Assembly: GCA_024760905.1 (NCBI GenBank) | Contig: CM045733.1 | Location: forward strand, 66,356,001-66,420,000 | DNA: 64,000 nt | Direction of reading: 5' to 3' | Source of the DNA: Plotosus lineatus | Lineage: Eukaryota; Chordata; Actinopteri; Siluriformes; Plotosidae | In this document: one piece after another, positions 57,156 to 64,000 of the stretch | How the letters are laid out: every line of letters starts with the position of its first letter | Numbering within the stretch: the stretch's first letter is position 1 | Translations under genes and position numbers: made by a program | The notes under the pieces: model-generated | Told to the model about the DNA's origin: nothing | Databases searched by the model: none | What the model saw: the letters and a program-made list of their open reading frames with translations, nothing else

Positions 57156-58871
57156 TTCTAGTGTGAAATAGTTTCATACCTTAATGGTTTATTATATTAT
57201 CAATAATTATGATAAACATTAAAATGGGTATTAGTAACAATCAAAAACCCAACATGCATTAAAATTCGGGTTCACAGTGAAATATTATGGATTGTCAGTG
57301 GTTTCAAGACTTACTCTAAAGTAAAGTGCATTTGCTACTGAATTATATTGCAAATAAGCTCTCTATTGAATACCTCCATTCACGTATATTTGCACTTCCC
57401 GTTGTTTCCCTTGGGATATCACAGCAAAAGTGTGCACTTTCCACTGGAACATACCAGACGCAAGGTAGTAGCTCTTCTTACTTTTTTCTCAGCAGCAATG
57501 ACAAAGGCATGTGGGAGCTTTGCACAGTGCAGAGACTTGAAAAGATATGAGAGAGCACATCTGGGGCCCAGCTGGTGTGGGATGTCCCATGAGAGGTTGT
57601 TGCCTGGTAGTAAAATTCCTTGGCTAGCGTCCCTCAGACATCTAGATGAATGTGATAATTATAAGCAGACCACCAAAAAAGGACCCGTTTTGCCAGAGGG
57701 GTGGGTGTGGGTATATTTTCATTCATTTAATTTGTAATATATTTCAGAACTTGCTCAACTCATATTTTTTTATGCCTCACATTTTCCTGAAATGACCATG
57801 TGTTTATCAAGGCCATGTTTGCTTTCGGTCGTGCTCTTGATTGCAACAAACTTGGCAGCATTGGTTGAGCATATGCTAACACATAAGACGCATTTGAACT
57901 ATTGAATGACCAGGAAGTCATTAACTCTGTGATTTTGGATCAATCAGCAGACAGGAAGCACATATTTACCATTTAACCTATAGCTGATGCAGCCAAAGTA
58001 AACAAGAATTACCAAGAGCACCCTGAAATAACCCCCATGCATCAGAACCATTATGCAAATCTAATCATAGTATGAGCAAATCCTGATTTTCAGACTTACT
58101 TAAGATTTTCTTTTATTTTAGTTGTCATTATGTGTGCTTGAGTTTTATTTTGTCCATTTTTCCTGAAGATATTAAATTTCATAACAACCGTCAGCATTCA
58201 GCGCCTGAGTATGAATAGTATTAGAATAAGTAACAAGTGGCAGAGATGAGAAAAGCCTTAGAAAGAAGAAAATTAATAGTGCCTTTGGAGTGGAGTGAAG
58301 TGAAACTGCTTCATAATAATTGCTCACTTTTGATAGAAACCAGAATGATTATCTTTATCATTTTGAGTAAAAAGCTAATTACTTACATATCTACCCAAGA
58401 ACATACCTAAGATATTTTTCCAAGGGGGCAAGAAATAAAAACTTGCTCTAACCTGTGAAGCTCAAGTCGAGGACGAGTGAAATTAATCAAAGTAATTTTA
58501 AATCAAGCTAGTCACCTTCACCCTCAGCTCTGCTGAAATATTATCAGTACATGTGAAGGACAGCAGCGCAAAGAAGTGGTAAATCAATGCACAATCATTT
58601 GTGGGGCTCTCCTGGAAATGCTGTTCAGAAAGCAAATAACCTTGCAAGAGTTGTTTTATTTTATTTGTATTTTATATCCAGTCCTTTCTGAAAGTATTGG
58701 GATGGCAAATCCAATTCCTTTATTATTTATTATTTTTAATATACACTTAATAAATTTGATTTCGAGATTGACAGATTCAAAATTTCATCTTTAGATGTAA
58801 GTCAACGTTTAACATTGCATATCATTGCATAAAATGTTCAGTTTTTTTTTTGTTTGTTTTTTTTTTTTTTT
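57156..58871. other. No gene seen; unique-looking
   Basis: AT-rich. A 129-codon plus frame (57348-57737) has no recognised domain. The 58080-58560 part is free of repeats. Candidate for a conservation check. Confidence 0.4.
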
Positions 58872-59168
58872 TGAAAACCACTTCATCCTAATTAGGGTTG
58901 CAGGGAGGCTGGCACCCTGGACAGCTCACCAGGCCATGGCAGGCTGGAAACTCGCTGACAGCTTTGCAGCTACACTTTACGAAAGTCAGCACTGGTTCTT
59001 TTACATGAACATGGTGAGAGACATGACTAGTCTTTGATAGCCCAGTTAGCTGCATTGGGTGGGGGGGGGGGGGGGGGAGGGGTGACAACCTGCTGAAAGT
59101 AGGGCTTGAACCCCCAACCTTTGGATCAGCAATCCAGCACCATATACCACTAAGCCACCACTGCCCCT
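58872..59168 (-). mobile_element. SINE-1, L2-tail type, full length
   Basis: Minus strand: GGGGCAGTGGTGGCTTAGTGG, GGGGGTTCAAGCCC (B box), GCAGCTAACTGGGCTATCAA, GTAAAAGAACCAGTGCTGAC, a G/C homopolymer (59061-59077), then GAGCTGTCCAGGGTGCCAGC and AACCCTAATTAGGATGAAGTG. Confidence 0.88.
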
Positions 59169-59284
59169 TGCATAAAATGAACATTGTAATAAACATTGCA
59201 TCTTTGATGACAGATAACCCCATTTCTTTTGGGGCATCAAAGTTCATGTGAAATTGACTTCACACCAATATTTGTTTGGATATT

Positions 59285-59500
59285 GTAAACACGCCCCACC
59301 CCCAATTTAGTTGTATCCAATTCCCACCCATCAGGTATTTTCTTCTCTATCAGATGACCACCACTGACCAGGAAGGGACAAGGGAACACACCTCTTCCAT
59401 GGCATGCAATGCATAATCCATATTAAACTGGATGTGAACTTGTGATCTCCATGTTCATAGTCATGCACCTTGTTGATACCCCACTCTGGGGCCCTTTTTT
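59285..59500 (-). mobile_element. Possible fish-type tRNA SINE, decayed
   Basis: CACCCCCAATTTAGTTGTATCC, CAATTCCCACCCATCAGG and GACCACCACTGACCAGGAAG resemble a fish SINE body that I know in the same orientation. The tRNA-like head would be at the right (GGGGCCCCAGAGTGGGGTATC on minus). Only one copy, so this is tentative. Confidence 0.4.
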
Positions 59501-59696
59501 TTTAAAGTGTTTACAATAGTTCCTAGCAATTGTTTGTTTGCGGGTTGAGGTGGGTGGGCTTACTACATTCAGTCTTTTTAGAATGTATGCTCAGTGGACA
59601 CTTTCTCACAGTTAATCATGTCAACCAATCAAGATTATTTCCCCCAAGGTACAACTGCTTCCACACTTCAAATATATACAGGCTGATACCACTGAT

Positions 59697-59697
<1 letters not shown>

Positions 59698-59767
<70 letters not shown>
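59698..59767. repeat. (ATA)n microsatellite
   Basis: About 23 ATA units. Confidence 0.98.
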
Positions 59768-59770
<3 letters not shown>

Positions 59771-59985
59771 CAATACTGAGCATCCCAGTGGTCCAGGCAC
59801 GAATTTTTGACACTGACAATTAAACAGCACAATTCTAATTCATTGTATTTTTACAACTGACCTGCTGGGCATGTAATTGTACAATTTGAACTGGCAATAA
59901 ACATAACATTGAAGAATCATCACAGCAGAAAACATTTCACAAGTAATTCAATTTTTTTTTTTTTTTACTGTTATTAATTAAAGTG

Positions 59986-60435
59986 GAAAAGTGTACAAGA
60001 CGGTGTTGAGGCCAGCGATGTTGTATGGTTTAGAGACAGTGGCCCTGGGGAAAAGACAGGAGGCAGAGCTGGAGGTAGCAGAGATGAAAATGTTGAGGTT
60101 CTCTTTGGGAGTAACGAGGATGGATAGGATCAGAAATGAGTACATCAGAGGGACAGCACATGTAAGATGTTTTGGAGACAAAGTCAGAGAGGCTAGATTG
60201 AGATGGTTTGGACATGTACAGAGGAGGGATAGTGAGTATATTGGTAATAGGATGCTGAGGCTGGAACCACCAGGCAGAAGGTCTAGAGGAAGACCAAAGA
60301 GACGATTCATGGATGTGGTGAAGGAGGACATGAAGGTCGTTGGTGTAAGAGAAGAAGATGCAGAGGATAGGGAGAGATGGAGGCAGATGATTCGCTGTGG
60401 CGACCCCTGAAGGGAACAGCCGAAAGGAAAAGAAG
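59986..60435 (+). pseudogene. RTE-like LINE-C ORF C-terminus, uninterrupted
   Basis: The plus strand encodes, without stop from 59991 to 60410: MYKTVLRPAMLYGLETVALG, KRQEAELEVAEMKMLRFSLG, VTRMDRIRNEYIRGTAHVRC, FGDKVREARLRWFGHVQRRD, SEYIGNRMLRLEPPGRRSRG, RPKRRFMDVVKEDMKVVGVR, EEDAEDRERWRQMIRCGDP. The 3' end is GAACAGCCGAAAGGAAAAGA. It is a 5'-truncated but young copy, flanked on both sides by ATTAATTAAAGTG (59973-59985 and 60436-60448). Confidence 0.93.
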
Positions 60436-60448
60436 ATTAATTAAAGTG

Positions 60449-60713
60449 CGGCTAACTGGGTTATCAAAGGCGGGCCATGTCTCTCACTGTCTATGGTGTG
60501 AGGCATGTAAAAGAACCATTGCTGACTTCCGTAAAGAGTAGCTGCAAAGCCGTCAGCGTTTTTCTCTCCCTTGCTAAAAGGGTTGTGACAGGAAGGGCAT
60601 CCGACGTTAAAAAAAAAAAAAAAAAACCTCTGCCAAATCAAACGTGCGAATCAGATGATTCGCTGTGGCGACTCCCGAGTAAAAAGGGAAAAAGCCGAAA
60701 GGAAGACAGACAG
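60449..60713 (+). mobile_element. SINE-1, RTE-tail type, 5'-truncated
   Basis: It starts within GCGGCTAACTGGGTTATC, with no tRNA-like head, and ends ACTCCCGAGTAAAAAGGG, AAAAGCCGAAAGGAAGACAG. An A-run lies inside the tail at 60607. It is followed by ATTAATTAAA (60714-60723), the same target sequence that bounds the LINE-C piece on its left. Confidence 0.92.
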
Positions 60714-60723
60714 ATTAATTAAA

Positions 60724-61523
60724 TAAGCATATTCTCACTTTACCATCATGTTTTACTCTGACAAAAAATCGAAAGGCACCTGCAGAGAAGAATATGACTT
60801 CTATTGAAGTTTCAGCTTCCTTCTCAAGAATCAAACATCTTCCAACACTCGAAAAGAAATACATATTATCTACTGCAATTGTCACATGTACAGTTCATAA
60901 TCCCAAAGAAAATTAAAACGAAAAATAAATTATGCTCATCGAAAAACCAGATTTATTTAAACAAAAAGTTAAAACATTCGAGTGAAAAACAAGTATTCCG
61001 AGAACAAGTATAACATCATTACAATTCTTGTTGACAGTCTTAAAGACAAGCCCATGAGCTGGATGTGAAAATCTTCTCTGGAAGTCACTGTCAGGAACTT
61101 CTCAAGACATCATGAATAGAGTTTGTTCTAGAAAGAAATCATATGTCTTATAATCTCGCCAATCAGGGTTGCATACCTGCTCACAACAAGCTGTAACTTA
61201 AAGAAACAAGCAAACAACAAAACATGCACCAATATTTCAGACAACTTGCAAAATATACCTGTAGGGTAATGAAAGGCCTTTAGATATGTAATGTATATCC
61301 TTCTGCTGGCTTTCTTACATCGGCCGTTCTCTCAGGCACGCTTGTGTCACGGATTTGGGTGTTTCAAGATGGACACCATGCCAGTCTTCTGGCTTCATTA
61401 TATGACCACAGATGCTCAATCCATTTTTCTTTTTTTCTTTAGATCAGTGGCTGAAACAGACATCATATGATGCTGTTCACTGTTTCAGCTGAAATAATTC
61501 TTAGCTGTGCTTAAAAAACCTGC
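60724..61523. other. No gene seen
   Basis: AT-rich with no recognised repeat. Confidence 0.4.
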
Positions 61524-61860
61524 AGTGGTGGCCTAGTGGTACACGGCACTGGATCACTGATCCTAATGTTGGGGGTTCAAGCCCCACTCACCTCGGTTTA
61601 TCACTGCCCCCCCTCCCCTCAGTCTAGCTAACTGGGTTATCAAAGGCCGGCTATGTCTCTCACTGTCTATGGTGTGAGGCATGTAAAAGAACCATTGCTG
61701 ACTTTTATAAAGTGTAGCTGCAAAGCCGTCAGTGTGTTTCCGCCCTGCAATGGCTTGGTGAGTTGTCCAGGGTGTACTCTGCCCTCGCCTGGAGTCAGCT
61801 GGGAGGTGCGCCAGCCTCCCCGCCACCCTAATTAAGATTAAGCGGTTACAGCAATGATTA
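61524..61860 (+). mobile_element. SINE-1, L2-tail type, full length, well preserved
   Basis: GCAGTGGTGGCCTAGTGGTA head, GGGGGTTCAAGCCCCACTC, CTAGCTAACTGGGTTATCAA, GTAAAAGAACCATTGCTGAC and GTAGCTGCAAAGCCGTCAG, then GTGTTTCCGCCCTGCAATGG as the switch point to the L2-like tail (GAGTTGTCCAGGGTGTACTC; CGCCACCCTAATTAAGATTAAG). It shares its body closely with RTE-tailed copies. Confidence 0.9.
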
Positions 61861-61964
61861 AAAAGAAGGGTGACTTACCCACAGACATTCGACTAACCAG
61901 CCAGGTCAGTTTGCCTACACACAGGTCTGGGTTTTATTCAGTAAATCATTTTGAATAAAACTAT

Positions 61965-62318
61965 TGAAAATGTTGAGGTTCTCTTTGGGAGTAACGAGGA
62001 TGGATAAGATTAGGAATGAGGACATCAGAGGGACAGCACATGTAAGATGTTTTGGAGACAAAGTCAGAGAGGCTAGATTGAGATGGTTTGGACATGTGCA
62101 GAGGAGGGATAGTGAGTATATTGGTAGTAGGATGATGAGGCTGGAACTACCAGGCAAAAGGCCCAGAGGAAGACCAAAGAGGAGATTCATGGATGTGGTG
62201 AAGGAGGACATGAAGGTCGTTGGTGTAAGAGAAGAAGATGCAAAGGATAGGGTGAGATGGAGGCAGATGATTCGCTGTGGCGCCCCCTGAAGGGAAAAGC
62301 CGAAAGGAAAAGAAGAAG
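61965..62318 (+). pseudogene. RTE-like LINE-C ORF C-terminus with 17-bp TSD
   Basis: Open from 61964 to 62290: MKMLRFSLGVTRMDKIRNED, IRGTAHVRCFGDKVREARLR, WFGHVQRRDSEYIGSRMMRL, ELPGKRPRGRPKRRFMDVVK, EDMKVVGVREEDAKDRVRWR, QMIRCGAP, stop. Flanked by perfect ATTTTGAATAAAACTAT (61948-61964 and 62319-62335). The first codons lie at the truncation point, so this is a 5'-truncated recent copy. Confidence 0.95.
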
Positions 62319-62410
62319 ATTTTGAATAAAACTATAATGTAAGTAGTAGCTTAGCAAATAAACAAACGCTGCCCTTCCTGATTTGTATGTGTGTTGGTTA
62401 TTGAAAAGTA

Positions 62411-62653
62411 ACCGGGGATTTAGCTCAGTTGGTAGAGCGTCCGCTTTATCCTCCGGAAGGTCGGAGTTCGAATCTGGCCGTGTCATACCATAAGACGTTA
62501 AAATTTGGTAGTTGTTGCTTCCTGCTTGGCGCTCAGCATCAAAAGGATAGAACAACGCAATAACTGGCGCTGCACAGTGGCGACAGGTGCCCAGAGCACA
62601 AACCAAATTTCAATGTATGTAAAAGTACTTTGACAATAAAGAATTGTTTGTTA
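62411..62653 (+). mobile_element. SINE-4, full length
   Basis: GGGGATTTAGCTCAGTTGGTAG (A box) and GGAGTTCGAATCTGG (B box), then CATACCATAAGACGTTAAAA, TTGCTTCCTGCTTGGCGCTC, CAATAACTGGCGCTGCACAG, TGGCGACAGGTGCCCAGAGC and the ACTTTGACAATAAAG end. Better preserved than the copy at 5482. Confidence 0.85.
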
Positions 62654-62945
62654 AACACTTAGCTCATTCTTTGATTAATATGGCATGTCTAAAACCTTTT
62701 TTAATTTTTACTCTGTTGATGTCCTTTGTTGTATTGGGAGTGGTCCATATTGCCTTACAGCAAAAAGGTCCTGATTTTTAGTCTCAGGCTGAGCAAGGGT
62801 GTTTCCAAGTGCAGTTTATATGCTCTTAAAATGCATGTGTGGGTTCCCCAGGTTCTTCTCCCATTGTGAAAATACATTAACAATAACTAAATTGGGCATT
62901 CCAAAATTGATTTTGAATTGTAAGTGTTATTGTATTAATGGTTTT

Positions 62946-62948
<3 letters not shown>

Positions 62949-63009
<61 letters not shown>
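62949..63009. repeat. (TG)n microsatellite
   Basis: Thirty TG units, starting soon after GGTTTTGAT. Confidence 0.98.
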
Positions 63010-63012
<3 letters not shown>

Positions 63013-63049
63013 CTATTCAGTTGACTGGGGAGATGTTTGTTGTGAACAC

Positions 63050-63140
63050 CCCCCCCCCCTGTGCCCAGAATTGGCTAAGATAGGCTCCAGCCTTCCTGTG
63101 ATCACAGCTCAATACAGCCTTTTTAGCAAATAAATGAATG
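63050..63140 (+). mobile_element. L2-like tail fragment
   Basis: GCCCAGAATTGGCTAAGATAGG, CTCCAGCCTTCCTGTGATC and CAAATAAATGAATG match the L2-type tail. The upstream portion is replaced by the TG array and a C run. Confidence 0.6.
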
Positions 63141-64000
63141 TTTCAGAGTTACATTTTTTATCAAAATGTTTTTTTTAAAAAATGAAGAAAGAATGTAATG
63201 ATCACTTGCATCCCCTCTACCATATGCTGACAAAATACTGGCAAATGCTTTTGGTATAAGAAAAAAAAAATCTTTTTAAACATGCTTTTAAAATATAAAA
63301 CACTTTTTTATACATGAATATTAAATATCTATCTATATACATATCTACACTCCAAAAGAGCTCTTTTTGAAATAAACAGGGTCTGACTCTTGCATGCTTC
63401 CTGCATGGCAATTGATCCTGTTAGGAATATCAATCTGACACAGAATCTATAAGTATTTTTACATATGAAAGTGATGCTTATGGATTCCATACAATTCGAG
63501 ATGTAAGGCAAGCAAACAATGTTAATGAGGTTTCGTGTATATGTATTCTTTACTTTTGCCTCGGCAGGAATTCAATAATCTAAAGGAATGCATCAGGCTC
63601 TGCTGTCCACCCCCAACCTTGGGAAGTGAAATCCCCCTGCATGTGGGTTTATTTATTTATTTATTTATTTATTGCATTTGAATCATTCCCTTCAACTTGT
63701 CAGACTTTGATTCCTCTGACAAGATTCCCCAGCTGCATTTTTGCTTCACTACTCATCACACTCTGCTGTCTCCACACTTCTCATACATGTGTTGCATCCA
63801 TTCCTGTGTGTTGTCTGAGGAAGAAACCTGCTGTTTATTGGCTACTTTCCATCCACAGTAATACTCACTGAATAATCTTGAATAAACAACACATGAGGCT
63901 TTTTAAAAGTACAATTTATTATTTGATTAAAAAGAAAGCATACAAAATTGTGCATGCGATTATAATTTCGATATTTTGTTAGTGCGAATCAGAGCAGGAC
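63141..64000. other. No gene seen; (TTTA)n at 63648-63673
   Basis: AT-rich sequence to the window end. No recognised element. Confidence 0.45.

Noticed and set aside
57348..57737. Coding exon (129-codon frame)
   Set aside because: No domain, no convincing splice sites, and low-complexity composition.
62411..62483. A functional tRNA (GGGGATTTAGCTCAGTTGGTAG)
   Set aside because: It is the head of SINE-4, with a second copy at 5482 sharing the whole downstream body.

Overview
The window looks like repeat-rich, AT-rich intergenic or intronic DNA from a vertebrate, most likely a ray-finned fish. Evidence for this: several LINE and SINE families that I know from fish genomes, L2-like tails ending in GAATGAATG, BED-finger hAT transposons, Ty3/gypsy pol remnants, very long CA/TG and TA microsatellites, and no operon-like or prokaryotic structure. 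I infer the host group from repeat families alone, because no complete host gene is visible. One 79-bp candidate exon (49502-49580) is the only plausible host coding piece.

Three LINE families account for nearly all long protein-like stretches. LINE-A is an AP-endonuclease LINE ending in a C2H2-like finger: 6034-9165 is a 5'-inverted copy and 18975-20098 a deleted one. LINE-B has a conserved RGRPRT-WRDY C-terminus: 5' ends at 9190, 25315 and 51240, and 3' parts at 2620, 3500, 42860 and 46140. LINE-C is RTE-like: 2105, 20252, 22324, 25601, 26117, 37335, 41610, 51805, 59986 and 61965. All are truncated, inverted or internally deleted. Two Ty3/gypsy pol fragments (26840-27660 and 34072-36060), several hAT ends and copies, and two copies of a HIRAN-like-domain ORF (12806 and 25885) complete the protein-derived sequence.

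SINEs are dense. SINE-1 is a tRNA-headed family with about 18 copies. Its body is joined either to an RTE-like tail (GATTCGCTGTGGCGAC...) or to an L2-like tail (CCCTAATTAGGATTAAG...GAATGAATG), which suggests that one SINE body has used two LINE partners. SINE-2 has a tRNA-like head and the motif GGTAACCTGCGATGGACT. SINE-3 is tRNA-headed and L2-tailed. SINE-4 has the head GGGATTTAGCTCAGTTGGTA and the tail CTTTGACAATAAAG. SINE-5 is a single copy at 55488.

The insertion history can be read from target-site duplications (TSDs). There are perfect TSDs around a SINE-1 at 36401 (17 bp), a SINE-1 at 54744 (18 bp), an RTE piece at 37335 (18 bp), an RTE piece at 61965 (17 bp), an RTE piece nested in LINE-B at 51805 (11 bp) and an hAT element nested in SINE-3 at 56382 (8 bp). 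At 59973-60723 an RTE fragment and a SINE-1 fragment sit side by side between three copies of one target sequence. The parts work as genomic parasites and their relics, not as a pathway. No CRISPR array, rRNA gene or functional tRNA gene was seen.
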